DNA of 64,000 nt from Nymphaea colorata (GCF_008831285.2 NC_045145.1:19032802-19096801); one strand, 5' to 3'; numbered from the stretch's first letter, positions 13,049 through 26,400 are shown. The notes: generated by a model not told the origin, from the letters alone. Program-made: numbers and translations.

Positions 13049-13211
13049 CACACACGTGCCTTAACAGGAGTGGATTGTCAAAAATAGTAAAGGATTTGTA
13101 AAATAGATTATTATCTGGTTGATTATTCAGCACACACGTGCCTTAACAGGAGTGGATTGTCAAAAATAGTAAAAGATTTGTAAAATAGATTATTATCTGA
13201 TTGATTATTTT
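13049..13211. repeat. 82-bp tandem duplication
   Basis: A unit starting CACACACGTGCCTTAACAGG is repeated once, 82 bases downstream. The two copies differ at only a few bases (for example GGATTTG/AGATTTG and CTGGTT/CTGATT). Confidence 0.9.
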
Positions 13212-14490
13212 CGTTCTAACTTTTTTTAAGTTAAAGCCGAAACTGTTAGAGAATGGGTTAGAAGAATCCACCAAACTAAGAGAGTGAATCAAGTCATTAT
13301 GCACACTATACCAAACAAACACAGTCTTGATAAGCCTTTTTTGCTCGGTATTGGTCCATCATTCCAGTATGAATGTATTTCGTAATTGCAGGAAACGTAT
13401 GTGCGACTCATCGTGGACAGCTAGTTCAATCTGTTGGGTTTTCTGCCTTATCTGTGAACTGCCGCCGTTCTTATCTATCATTCTAAGTGCTTCCTTTTTT
13501 TATTTAATATATGTTAAATTAGGTAGTTCAAGATCTCATGCCTTATATGGGTTGTATCTCTGATGATGGGCTGTTATTTTACATTATAAATGACGAATGT
13601 ACAGTTTATAGTTTATACATGTTGTGCATGGTCTTGTTACCTGCACATTGATCACCTTGGCTTGCACAAGCCTACAAACTCATATCTGTCGATCGATGCA
13701 TGGCCTGTGATTTGTCGATGGCCTTATTTGTGAACATCCTTGCAGTTAAACTGTCCATATATACTAGACTTAATAGCCACATCGCTAGCTCTCTGATGGA
13801 ATTTAATTTCCATTTTAATGGTGTCTTGTCTCTGTTAATTTTCTGAATGTTCCATTTTCCTGTATTAAAATGTCACATCTTCTTCCGCTGTTACTTATAT
13901 GGTTTTCATCATGCACTTTCATTGCTGACCCATTTGCAGCAAGCCAATAGAACTGTAACTATAATTGCAATCGGCAGCCTTTGCATCATGCCATGATCTT
14001 ATGTTAAGCTTCTTTTGTTTCTTAGTTTAAGGTGTTTAATCTGCATATTTCATGCTTTGTAGACAAGAATCTATTTTCTCTCCTGGACTAGAATCAGTGT
14101 GCTATCTTTCTGTGTTTGTGTGACTCTAAAGGCCATGGACAGAAGTACTGTGCTGGAATATCGTCATTTGTTTCATACAAAATTGTGGTTCTTTTTGCAT
14201 GAATCTAAATATGACCAATATGAGTTTCTGATCTTATCTCCTTTGCAAACTGCATGGACATTTTAGCAGAGATTTTCCAAAATGAAGCAGCATACAACAA
14301 CTGTCAGCTTCTCGGGTGAGTTGGCAAATAATTTGTCAATGGGTTTGGCACCGGTTAAGCAATCTGGTGAAGCAAAATTTGGAAATTACGAATCAAAAAG
14401 CTAAAATTTGTTGTCTGTCACTGATTTAAAAGACAGTCCATTTAGAACATGATCATATGAGAAACATTTTTGTTATGTTGATCTATTGCA
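13212..14490. other. Intergenic, no gene recognised
   Basis: T-rich sequence that resembles intronic DNA of the genes in this window, but no exon pair could be supported. Confidence 0.35.
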
Positions 14491-14645
14491 GTTACCATTT
14501 TGATGTAGGAACTTTTCCTGAAGACATCCAGGAAAATATGCGAAAAAAGATAACTACCGCAGTTACGGTTTTAGCAGCTATACGAAGGGAGTTTATGTAC
14601 CAAATCATTGAAGGGTGCTCAGAAGTTCATGGGAGATGGCTTTAG
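14491..14645 (+). pseudogene. Unassigned exon-like fragment
   Basis: An open stretch of about 50 codons follows an acceptor-like CTATTGCAG and reads FDVGTFPEDIQENMRKKITT and onwards, ending in TAG. It looks more protein-like than the surrounding frames, but I do not recognise the family. No donor, partner exon or start is evident. Could be a gene remnant, a transposase scrap or chance. Confidence 0.25.
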
Positions 14646-14967
14646 AGATGGCTTTATTTCAGTTTCCTGATTATGGTACTTGTTTACTTGTTTTATTGTT
14701 CAGATCCAAGCTATATTACCTTTCATGATGCACCTCCATGTATTAATTGACGCTGTAAAATTTAGTTGACCAAATTTATTGAACCTCAGATGTTTCCAGA
14801 TGCAATACTTCTTGTATAGATTTTTTTTATTTTTTTTTATGTATCTAATATTTGGCAAAGAAGCATGGTTTAGCAATTGATTTGGCAGTCACTTTGCTAG
14901 ACATATGGTTTTCTTCTTCATTTCAACCTTACTTTAACTGTCTTGCTTATTTGGCTGTCATCAAAAC

Positions 14968-15114
14968 AAAAACTAGGTTTCAGAAAGTGAAAACTGGGTT
15001 TTTCTTGTCACCTAAACATCAAAAGCAAGTTTTTAAAAGCTGGTAAAAATCAGGTTTTCACAAGACCTGGTTTTCTCAAAACCCATTTTTTTAAGAGTGT
15101 CGTCCAAACGCCCC
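14968..15114. mobile_element. MITE fragment, same family as 7249-7700
   Basis: Shares the TCACCTAAA motif, the repeated AAAACTGGGTTT-type motifs and the terminal TTTTTTTAAGAGTGTCGTCCAAACGC with the right half of 7249-7700. Only one end is clear, so it is probably truncated. Confidence 0.5.
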
Positions 15115-18100
15115 CAAAAAATAATGTGCATGGTGCCGATAAGGATCATTCTCCTATCAGCCAAGAAAGATACTTAAAATGTTGAACTATTTTTCATTCA
15201 ATTTTTATTAACATATCCACCTGCAGAGGCCGATATGTGCCAAACTTGCCTCATATCGACTATTTTTTTAAGGTGCTCCTATCGGTCCCATTAGGGTCGT
15301 TAACATATCGGATTTCAAATGGGATGTATCTTTTTATCATATCTGATTTATTGGATCATCATATGTATAGATTTAAATACAATGAAGAAAATTTTATACC
15401 ATGTCCAGATATGCTTTTAATTTCACGATCTAAATCCAATTTGCATCAAACTTTCATTTTCACATCTAAATCTGACTGAATATGACTTTTGAATACTCAA
15501 CAGAATCGGAGCCACATTATGATACGTTCAGAAACGATTTTCAAAAATATATGGATATCAGAAGCAAAATATTTTCTAAAATTAAATTTAGGTACCAACA
15601 TTAATCTAATTGAATATTTATTTGAAACCAAATCCGAATCCAATCTGACATCATTTCTTAAATCAAGATCTTAGTAGGATGTTAAATTTTTTTTTTCTAA
15701 ATCCAACTGTTTAGAAACGGTTGAATTGAAAATGCAACCTAATTAAATAGGATCCATCCGATATTACGGACGATAGATGACTGTCAGCCGATGAGAGCAC
15801 TTGCGTTCACGATCAGATGGATTCTACCTTCTACCTTCAATTCAGCAAAAGAAGAATCAAGTTGACAAAAGAAGGAAAGTTTATTCGTCATAATGGACAG
15901 CTAAGAAGACCAGCTAATTAACCCGCATTTAGTTCGCCAGCTTAGTTCATGGGGAGGCCGGAGTGTCCTTCCACAGTTGGCGTGGTTGAGTAGGAATATT
16001 TAAGCAGAGCAAGCATCAGAGCGTGCGTGCTCGCACCTTCATTATCCTTTCCATGGAGTCCATGACTGGGCAGCAGCCTCCAGACAACGACTGTCCAGTG
16101 GGCTCCTGTCGCTACAGAAATGGCACCTTGTCAGGACAGCGAAACCCCTTGCCATGAATGGGCTCACTGTTCACTCTGCAGACTCCCCAAGTCGGTTGAC
16201 TGCACAGCACACGCTCACAGACGCAAAATAAAATAAATCCCTGCTCGGCCTTTCTTTAATCAAAAGGCGTGGCCACGTTAACCGGCAGAGACTTGAAGGA
16301 ATGTACTCTTTGAGGCAACGTTGTCAGAATCCCTGTGGATGATGAATCATTAAAGAGAAGGAAGAAGGAAAGCCGGTGTTTCAGTCGATAATAAAAACTT
16401 GTTCTGCTGAGGAAGAGGTTAAAACAGACGGACGGTGCAGGGCCGAGCCGGTAGAGTCGACGCTACGAGTTGTAAATGAAGAAAAAGAAAAAGGGATCGG
16501 GATTTAATGGCCGAGTTAATGGCCGTGCCATGGCCCGTTCTTTCTGCGTAGAAACCTTAAAAGCCATTGACAGTACGGCGCTTATACGTTTACAGACGAT
16601 CATCACGAGGGAATGCGAAGCGTCACATCTCTGTCCTGCCATTCAGGAGACCAGATACCATTCAGACATTGCCAAGAGATGCCAGTCTCCCCCTCTCTGG
16701 TTCCGTTTCTCTCCCTCGATCCCACCCTCTTGCCACCCCTTTCTTTCATCACTGTCACGCGTAATGATAACGAGCCATCGGCAGGAACAGAGAAAGAGAG
16801 AGAATTATGGATCAGAAAAGGGCGATGCTGCTTTTATAAAGTGTCTTTTCCACTTCTCTCTCTCAGTCTGCGCCTGTGGAGTTGCAGGTTCGTCGGTGCA
16901 GGAACTCAGGCAGCACATGGCTGCCGTCGCTTGACCGAGACGCACCCTTCTGGCCGACGAGTAGACCGGCGTCCGCTCCTCCTCGTCGGCGACGGTGGGG
17001 CCCACACTTTGAGCAAGTGGCTCACAAGAGACCGCATCATGTGCGATGCAGCGGGACAGAAGCGCGTGAATATTACTTCCAGCATATCATATTTTCCTGC
17101 GTTTATTTCAACGCTTCAGTGGGATTATATAAATAAGGATCTGAAATTCTTGAAGTTTTATGTGCCATGAAAAGTCTTGACTCTGCTTCGAATTGCTTTC
17201 AGAGTGGATTTATAAGTTTTAGATAGTGAAGGAACATAAAATTGAGCCTGTTTTCGGGTATTTTTTTGTGCAAATAGGTCGCAGTAGATCTTATTTTATT
17301 TGCATGGTCACTGCATGGAAGTGTGTATCTGCAAGGAAGCATTAATGGAGCAACGCGGGTTTCAGATCACTGTGCTTGACGTTACATGGTTCTAACAAAT
17401 CAAATTTGATATCTCGATGTTTCACACAAATCTGTGCATTTCAGTTCAGAAAGGAAGATGGTCCGACTTGAGACATGATAAAAACTTGATACGTTAGTGC
17501 ACATATCTTTCAAAGAAAGGATTTCATACCATTATTATTAGAAACCAAGAATTTGAAATTTTAGATCTCTTCAAAGTCTCATACCACTTCAGATCCTAGA
17601 TCGCGCTTCCCTAGCCTCCATAAATTGACAGTACCATAGTTTCTTATTGACATTTTGCCTGTAATAATTTCTCATATATTGGACTTTTATACCTTATAGA
17701 AAGCTAAAACTGATGCGTTCATCAGAACATTGTGGGGTTGGGAAGGGTTTCTGATGTTACACTTTCTGTTCATCTGGACCATCTCCGTCTCTTTTCGAGA
17801 ACCGGGAGGGACCGGCGTGTCTAAAAGGTTCGAACAAGATCCGGATCCGGTGGCTTCGCTCAAGCTGTGAGTGGTGGGGAGGGGACCATATTAACCCGAT
17901 TTGTACCACCAATACACGTGAACGCTGAATGTGACGTTGCCATAACGTGGAAGGTCGCGTACATGTATCTAAGGTGTTCGGGATCCCATTCTCGCCTTTC
18001 TATCGTCATCATTTGTACCTAAGTTACGTATATCACAATCTTTTGCTCCTAGTGGGATTCGATCCAGGAACCATTTCAATGGAAGTGGCTGCCGTATGTC

Positions 18101-18231
18101 TGGTATTTCCCAGCCCGAGATGGAGGTAGGGGGAACGACACCAAGCCCACGACACCCAGCCCTCTCTTCTGGCCAGGTTTCGGATGGGTCTTTGTTACAC
18201 TAGAATGGGCGGTCTGTTGAGACATCGGAAG
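15115..18231. other. Intergenic, no gene recognised
   Basis: Overlapping frames of up to 185 codons at 16.4-17.2 kb occur in three frames of moderately GC-rich sequence. None has a recognised domain, codon pattern or consistent exon structure, so none is called. Confidence 0.35.
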
Positions 18232-18397
18232 TGTAACAACTCGATCCATTTTTGGGCTCGGGCCCCTGGTTTGACGGATTTCAACCTGTCTCTTAGCAGT
18301 TTCGACTCATGCAATGTAACAATTCGACTTATTTTTGGGCTCGGGTCACTGGTTTGACGGATTTCAACTTGTCCCTTAACAGTTTCAACTCTAACAC
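18232..18397. repeat. 83-bp tandem duplication
   Basis: Two diverged copies of a unit TGTAACAACTCGATCCATTT and onwards, with period 83. Both contain TTTTTGGGCTCGGG and TGGTTTGACGGATTTCAAC. The differences suggest an older event than the duplication at 13.05 kb. Confidence 0.85.
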
Positions 18398-18618
18398 GAA
18401 AAAAACTAAGAACTGGAACAATCATCTCACTAATGACCTCTTTTATAAGATTTTGAAGATCTCTCACAATCTTTCAATACGAGATTAAATTTTTAAGGTG
18501 TTGTAAAAAATACAATGTCATCTCTCCCTCCTGCATGCAGACGCAGCAACAGTGCTGCTGATGTGTGCCGAAAGCAAACATAGGCGTGCGATCGATTCGG
18601 TTGTTGGATGTTGCACAA

Positions 18619-18679
18619 GATTTGCATGCACTGCTGGAGAGTGGGCACGAGGGATTTGCATGCACTGCTGGAGAGTGGC
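18619..18679. repeat. 34-bp tandem duplication
   Basis: GATTTGCATGCACTGCTGGA followed by GAGTGG occurs twice with a 34-base period. Confidence 0.8.
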
Positions 18680-20117
18680 CTGTACTGGCCTGCAGCGTGT
18701 GGTTCGGTGGCCCACCCGATCGCCGGAAGGAGGCAACGCGAATATTCCGCTACCATGGGCTTGGTGGATCGGATCCGGAGTCCGGACCCCAACCACATGG
18801 ACCTAGATCCGCAGCATGCAACGAAAGGACAATCCCGTCATTTCGCTCGGAACATGAGCATGGGATGCGCTGAGGGGCAATAAATGCCGTGCTGGGAGGA
18901 AGGAGAGGGAAGGCTGGGGGAGGGGCACCATTGTCTAAATTCCACCTGCTGCCAGATTTTGTTGGCTAAAATATCCCCACCCTCTGTTCCCCTGAACCCT
19001 CCGTCGGGGGACGCAGTGTTGGTGCCAGAACAGACACGAGGCACGGTCCGGTTCTCCCTTCGTACCAAGCTGCGCCCCCGCCATCATTCTGCCCCTCTTC
19101 TTTATTCATCCCTGTCAACCGGGTCCCTTGATCGGGTCTGCGTTTGGATTTGGCCTCTGACGCCGAATCGCTGCCAGGGGCGGAAGATATTCCGACCGGC
19201 GAGATTCGCGGTCGATCTCCGGTGTGGGATTCCGAACTACTCGTCCCAAAGGTTGTTAGCATCAGAGTGGCGCCCGTTTGATGTTGATATATAATGGCTT
19301 CATTTATATGCTTTCCTTAGTTCAATAGGGGTTCACGGCACAAGCCAAATTGAAGCAAACATGTTCCAGGTGTGGGCTAGATGCATGCATGTCTCTCATA
19401 AGAACAATGAACTTAGTTCAGTAGCTTCAATGGATGTGGACGGAGTTTGTTGTTCAGTGAGGCAGATGTAGATTGGGCACATTGCAAGTTGTATGGTTTT
19501 TGCGGAACGCGTGGCTGGCCGGGGGGGTTCGTTCAATGTTCCTTAGTCTGTGGTAGGCCCATTGGGTCTCTGGCCCTGTCATGAGATGTGTGGAAGTGTT
19601 GATTTTATTTGAGTGTAACATGTTATTGAAGACTGATTATGGCAAATATCATAATTTCAATATAATGGAAGAGTAACCCAATAAGTAGGGGATACAATAA
19701 TTGAAGGGAATGAAGGCACACTAGGGACATTTTCTACCAAGCTTTGTGGGCTCTTAGATAGCCTCAATTATTTAACACTGCCAATTGTGTGGACTAAATC
19801 TAAATTATTGGGGAGAATATGGATAGATTGTGACTCGGATTTTTTTTTATATAAAAAACGATCAAACATTTTCATGAAAAGACTAATATATACTAAAAAA
19901 AAACATTTTTGTGTGAGTATATCTAAACAACGCCTATTAATTGTTCGTCTAATAATTTAAAACAACGTTGCCACTGTTGACATGTTTGAAATGATGATCA
20001 GTCATAAAGTAGGTTTAACTACCCGGATCAGGATATGCAATGTGTAAAAACCAAAATTTCTTGAATCTCAATGCTTGAACTGAGTGTATAAAAGAAGGCT
20101 GCCAACATGATAACATA
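18680..20117. other. Intergenic, no gene recognised
   Basis: Includes a more GC-rich patch (18.7-19.27 kb) with overlapping frames on both strands but no domain. The end near 19830-19935 resembles decayed MITE sequence. Confidence 0.35.
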
Positions 20118-20344
20118 GGTTGTGTTTGATTTGAAATACTATAATCTCATATCCATGTATTTAAGGTCCAACCTCTTCTCCCCGATATCTATATTTTATT
20201 TTGTTTAAACTGAAGATTTCTCAAGACACACATTTTTATATAACCTTAGATATAAGATTTGAGGCTATCAAACACAATTATAATGTGGCTAAGAATCTTT
20301 TTATACAACATTAGATATAAGATTTGAGGCTATCAAACACAACC
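20118..20344. mobile_element. MITE with perfect 13-bp terminal inverted repeats
   Basis: Bounded by GGTTGTGTTTGAT on the left and ATCAAACACAACC on the right, an exact inverted pair. The interior is about 200 bp, AT-rich and non-coding. A 32-base segment ending in the right terminus (TTAGATATAAGATTTGAGGC and onwards) is present twice, 65 bases apart (20246 and 20311), so the right end seems to have been duplicated. Confidence 0.75.
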
Positions 20345-20533
20345 ATCTTGTTAATCTAATCTAAAATCAAGACAATGTTCTCAGAAATCCCTTTTCATTT
20401 CCTTTAAAAAATTCGGCTTCCTGCTGAATCAGACTGCGAATACTATCACTTGTCCTAATGTGTTCGTTTTTCGAGAGATTCGTTTTTCTGCTTCTCGTTC
20501 ACCTATTCTTCTCTCGTTGGTAACTGTAATATC

Positions 20534-20538
<5 letters not shown>

Positions 20539-20577
<39 letters not shown>
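20539..20577. repeat. poly(T) run, about 39 bases
   Basis: Uninterrupted T homopolymer in intergenic DNA. The exact length may not be reliable in an assembly. Confidence 0.9.
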
Positions 20578-20581
<4 letters not shown>

Positions 20582-22690
20582 GAGAACGACCACTGTCTGG
20601 CTAAACAATTAATTCATGGAAGATATTTCCTTGGTCTAGGCGACAAATAAAAGGTACAAACAATAAAAGAAGCCATTAATTGAGGGCGAGAGAATCGTCA
20701 AAATGGAGACAAGCACACCATTAAGGGGGCAACTGCAGAGAGGTACAGCACAGTGTTTTGCCTAATGCATGCGTTGAAATCTGTCCTCGGAAGCAAACAT
20801 GTAAAAGAATTTGCTCTTTGAGTGAAGCTTTCATGTCGCTTCGTGTGAACAAGTTTCTGCACCAGCACGCAAAAAAGTAGGACGTTTGAGTGGGTGAAGT
20901 TCGTGCATTGAAGACGTGTAAAGTCCAAGCATCTTGAGATTGAACACAGGAATAGTACTGCTTTTAGTCCTATGCTTAAAGGAGGAAGCAAAAGGGGCTG
21001 TGGGTAGTCGGCAAATGCGCGATTGGTTGAACTTTTAACTTTCTTCTACTAAAGGCTATGCTTGTTTACCTCATGTCTAAGAAATGAGGCGATCTAAGAT
21101 TTCATATTCCAGGATATGAAGTTCTTAGCATATAACGTGGACATGGGTTTTGCAAACTATTGATTCCATATCGGTCAATATTTGAAATGATCAAACATAC
21201 CATAAGGTTGTTTTCGGTTGACACCCTCACAAAATGACGTTTTGTGAAAAGTAGATTACGCGGTTGCCTGTATCGGAAGCAGTGGCGAAGCCACATGGTG
21301 ACTGATGTGGGCATTTGCCCACACCAGTCTCTTAAAATTTATTTATTTTTAAATGGACATCGTTAAACATTTGTTCTTATATATATATACAAGTGTTTCA
21401 CCAAATATGAGTATTTTTAAACGAGTGTTCCTCCAACCAAATTTTCTGGCTCTTCCACTAATTAGAATTAGAAGAACCAAATTATTTACTCCATTTTGAA
21501 AATGGCCTTCTGTCAAAATTGAAATTTTCACAAAAGTAGTTTTAACTGCCAATCCAAACATTGCGTAAACACTAGTTTGAATGCAAAATGATGTTTTTGG
21601 ATAAAAAATGGCGCTTACACCAGCCTGACAAAAATGTATTGATACATTTGATTGTTATACATGTAAGTCTTCTAAAAAAATTAAATGTATTGAATGAGTG
21701 CCTTCACCAGAAAAAAATTCTGGCTCTGTCCAATGCAAATTCTTATTTAGGAAACCAAATAGGGGGTCTCGCAAAAGTGTTGATTTGAGATCAATTTATT
21801 TTGATGCTATTATCTAAATATCGAGGTAGATTCATGAAAAAGTATTGTAAAATTTTGGAGTAAATTTATAAAACAATTGCAAATTGTTTTATTTGTCAAA
21901 CTAGCCCTAAGAAACCTGTTTGATAAAAGTAACAAGATGTATTTGTTTTAAAAATTGAGGTAGATTACTTTTTAATTTAAAATGTGTGATGAAGTTACAC
22001 CAAAGTTTGTGGTAGATAAAAAACAACCCCTAAAAGCCTTAGGTTGAAAACCACATTCTTCATCGAATGTCAATCCACAATTGAAAAATCAAAAGGTGGT
22101 GGGTGTTGATTCAAAGCCATCAAACATAGGCCAGTTTCTTCAACTCGAAGGTCCTTTATGACAAGACGTCCGAGTTAAATGGTCGCGACCTTGCATGGGT
22201 GTGAGAGACTGGGGAGATGAAACCGCAGCCGGCGTAGCCGGTAACTTCTGCAAACACAGGACCCAAAAGAAGCCCACAATGTCAGAAAGGTGGGTAGGTG
22301 GGAGACACCCCCAAAATCCCTTCCCCCCCCCTTCTAAAATGCAACTTGCTCTTTCATTCCACTTCTTTTGGGGCCGCTTTTAAGAGGAAGCGTGTTTAGA
22401 AAGCAAGTCAGATTCAATAAATAAACAAACTGACTAAATCAGCACTCTTGCTGAGCTGCTTATTGAAAGATTTAGTGAATAAAAAAATATCTGCGGAAGA
22501 CGTCGGACCGGTCATCCTAGCTTTATAAATTCTCAGGATATTATATCCAATTTAATTCTCTCTCGCGATGATATCCTCCCAAGACCCGACCGACCCCCTT
22601 TGCATTTCTTAGATTTTGGAGCACCAAAACCGGGAAAAGTCGGAAATCAGGAGGGGCTAAATGGAGAGAGCGTCTACAACGTGTCAGGCG
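20578..22690. other. Intergenic, possible MITE remnants, no gene
   Basis: The segment at about 21210-21560 has ends reminiscent of the 7.25-kb MITE family (GTTGACACCCTCACAAAA; GCCAATCCAAACATTGCG), but its boundaries are unclear. No coding region was recognised. Confidence 0.35.
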
Positions 22691-22696
22691 TGTCCG

Positions 22697-22704
22697 TATA
22701 AATA
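22697..22704 (+). promoter_or_regulatory. Candidate TATA box for the FBL15-like gene
   Basis: TATAAATA in a moderately GC-rich promoter-like region about 750 bp upstream of the first in-frame ATG. It would give a long leader containing the CT tract at about 23145-23180 and several short upstream frames. A 5'-UTR intron is possible. Confidence 0.5.
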
Positions 22705-23144
22705 TCACTCTGTTTTTCCACACAGGCTCGTCAGAGGCAGGAGAGGAAAGGGCGGGTGGGCGGGAGAGGGAGGGTGGGAAGAAGAGAGGGAAGGAGGGGA
22801 GGGGTCCTCACCGATCGAATCTTCTTGGTGCTGGGGAGCAATCTTCTTTTTCCTATTTGGGGAGGGGTGGCATATCATTCTGTGGAAACCTGGGCAGGGT
22901 CTGCAAGATCCTATCTTCTCGGGATTTCCTGCATTCGTCCCAACCGAACGGATTCCGCTCTAGGGTTTATTTCCTCTTATCCGTTGGAGGATGTCTCTGT
23001 CTTCACTTCTTCCGGTCTTCGACCCGTGTCTCGGTCGGACGGTTACCTGTTGAGGTTCATTCGATCTGATTTCTTTGTAAAATTGTCTTGCTGTTGTTTC
23101 TTTTTCTATCTGGGGTTGTAACTTTCGCACCCATTTTGGGAATT

Positions 23145-23145
23145 G

Positions 23146-23186
<41 letters not shown>

Positions 23187-23187
23187 T
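23145..23187. repeat. CT-rich microsatellite in the FBL15-like leader
   Basis: Pyrimidine tract of mainly CT dinucleotides, ending in GTGTGTGT, between the candidate TATA box and the start codon. Such tracts are common in plant 5' UTRs. Confidence 0.85.
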
Positions 23188-23450
23188 GAAGGGTTATTTG
23201 GTGATTCTCTCCTGTGTTTTGTTTGGTTGGGGGTTTTCCTCTTGGGGGAAAAGAAGGCTCTTGTATTATTTTTCTTCTCGTATTCCCTTTATTTTAGTTT
23301 GTTGCTGCTTTCTGCATTTTCTTGGGTTATGGATGTTGGGGGAGGGTGTGCATCAGAGTTTTCCTGGTTGTGGTCTCGGAGTTGATCAGCTCGTGTGCCA
23401 TCTCTGGCAAAGGAGTTTTTTATAGGAAGATTGGTCTTCGCCTGAAGTGT

Positions 23451-26400
23451 ATGAGTATTCTTTTCTTGTCTGCCCTTGTGAATTGTGACTTGGGAGTCCG
23501 GGAATCTTGTATCAGAGATTGCACCTTGAATGGTAAGATGGACGGGGATTCTTCGGAGGATGATGGACTGGGATTCAATGAGAAATCGGCTTTAGATTTG
23601 GGCAACGGTGAAGGGGTCAGCTCGAGTGCAATTGCAGACGAGGTTGTACCTGATAGAATGGTAACTGACGTACATAATGCCGTCGATGCATTCAATAGTC
23701 CCGACGTTCACGTCGATGGAATGAAACCTGCAACTAGATTAGAGATGACAAATTTTCAGTATAGCGGCAGTGAAGGATCGGATAGAGTTGCCGAACGCCG
23801 GGATGTTGGGCCATCTCGGGGTTTCGAGAGGCTTTGTTCTGCTTTTGTGAGTTCTGCCCTTTCGAGAGGGGAGGGGGGACCTGATTATGTGAATGTGCTC
23901 AGACAAATGGAGAAATCATTATTGAGAGCTCCATCTTCAATGATTGAGACAGAAAGGTTTTTTCTTGCACACGCCGACCGCAGTCAGTCTCGTGAGTCGC
24001 ATAAATCTGTATGTATCGGGGAGGCCAACAGGGGATGTGATACAATGCAGCACAAGCGAGCAAAGATTCTTGAACATTCGCAGTAAGTTATCCGTACTTA
24101 TATGCTGCTTTAGGTTGAATCAGTGAGTGTCTGGGAGAAGAGCTCATGTGGTTGGTTCCTTTTATTCGTCATGTATTTCTTGTTAAGAGACGTTCTATTA
24201 TGCTACCATAATGGGAATGCTAAAACACCGTCCAAAACAATTGCACGAAAGTACCTCCATTTCCAGCACCTCCTAGAAAATCATGGGATTTCGAATCAAT
24301 GTGACTTTTGCTATTTTGCACTACCACTTGCTGAACCTTTTGACGTTTTGTTGGCGTTGCTTGTATAGACAATTAGACATGCGAGAGGAGGGAAAAAAGT
24401 AAATGAGCCTGCATATAAAAGGAGAGAGGAATGCATATCTGAACTTGAAATGCAAAGTGATAGAGATAGTTGCAGCAAATAGGTGAATGCAACTATGCAA
24501 GATGTAGGATAATAATAAGATGCTATTATTTGTTTAGTTCTCCGTTGATATTTAACATGATACTCTGAATGTTTATAATTAATGGTTAATTGCCAAGATC
24601 CAACTAATTTTGGGCACAAACAATAGAGTTCAGGTAAGAGGAATACCCAAGGAAAAATAATTCTCACCATGTAAAAGGCCAGTTTTCTCTTATTGAACCT
24701 TCCTTTGCAAGGTTGAACGTGAAAAATGAAGATGAAGAATTCTGTAGTATCACTTTATTCTTACCAAATGCATATCTTAATCCTGTGTGCGGTAAAAAGT
24801 TTTAGTAAAATATTGCATGAACATGTCTTTGTCTTTCTGCTTTACTGTAAGGTGTAAACGTTAGAACAGTTTGCATTGATTTCTAGAGAATATATATTGT
24901 TCGCTTGTTTATTTTGGCTTGTGTTTCATGTTGCTGGATGTTACATGTAAATGAGTTTGTGATTTGACTTATAATTCTAATTCTGAGGAATGTCTTGTTC
25001 TGGCTTGTAGCTGTCTACAGCCTGGCAAGTTTATGCACAACAAATCTTCTACTAGTTAGCAAGATATTCGTGATTCCTGAGAGTGTGCAGAAAGGAAAAG
25101 AACTTATGGTTATGTGGACTATGTTGTTGGGACATTGCCTAGGCGTATGCGTAGCAATGCCTGGTCGCAACTCCACCTGAATCAGCTAAGTTCAAGTACT
25201 TAGGCGATGTGGAAAATCTACTGTTGGACGCAGGTCTTCTTCTTCTCACGTCTCCAAGTTCTCTGACTCTCTCTCAAGAGCAGCGATGACCAAAGGCCCT
25301 AAACCCTATCCTTAAACCCTATCATGGAGGGAAAAAGGTCTTAAAAGCCCTAATCCTCTTTCCCTTTCCCATTTTTGCTGTTAAAAAGGAAAAAAAAAGG
25401 TTCAAAAGTGCCCTTCAAAATTTTTTCTTCACTAAAACTACCACTTTTAGAAATGAAATGGAGCATGTGCAGTTAGTTTTAATTTTTTTCAAAAAAGTAC
25501 CAACAGTGCCCCTGTTTGAGCGCAGGTTTAGACAGCCACAAAAAATGTGTTTTATTCACTATTTTATCGTGATAAAAACACCATATTTATTTTTTGGCTA
25601 TATTTTGAAAATATCATGATATTTCTCTGTTTTTATTGCTTTTCTTGTTTTTATCATAAATATCATGATTGAAAATATCACTATATTTGTGGCTATGATA
25701 TTGGGATAAGTCATACGTGTTATATGTACATATTAGTATGTTTATGTTATGTACTTATCGTATAGTTGTATGTATGGTTAATTTGTTACACCTGTTATAA
25801 GCTTATATGTATATACTATTGTGTTAAATTGTATTGTAATACAATTTGTTATTCCTGTTATATGTATCGTAATACATGTTATATGTATATAGTTACATAG
25901 TATATACTGTTATGTGCAGCCTGTCATACCTGTTATATAGTATTGCATCAACCTATTATATGTATATACTATTAGCCTGTTATGTAGTATTGTGATACCT
26001 GTTATATGTATACATTAGTATAGTTATGTGCTTATATGTATTATTGTTGTTGTGTACTTATATGTATACTATTATGTACTGTTAGTCTTTTTTGTTATGT
26101 CTTTCTTTAAGTACAGATGGATTAAAGCCTTCTTGCGGATTTGCATTCCTTCTTTTAGAGATTAGATTTATTTATTTTTTTGTATTAGATTACATTAATA
26201 AGTAATGTTAAACTTCTTCTATTGATTTTGCATATTCAATGAAATCAACAATTAACTTTTGATTGTTTAAGTTCTTGTTATATTACTTCTCTTCACATTT
26301 CAAATATTAGTAATACTTAATCAAAATCACTTGCCATATTAACTTAACTAAAAAAATAAAAAAAAATGGTCACCTTTTTAGTCTTGGCTCGCCTAGGCCC

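Noticed and set aside
16476-17170. Overlapping plus-strand frames of 152 and 185 codons
   Set aside because: Open in several frames at once, with no domain and no exon structure.
18040-18080. tRNA T-arm-like GGGATTCGATCC sequence
   Set aside because: No acceptor stem or anticodon arm could be built around it on either strand.
23322-23450. FBL15 start at 23322
   Set aside because: The codon there is TTG, not ATG; the first in-frame ATG is at 23451.
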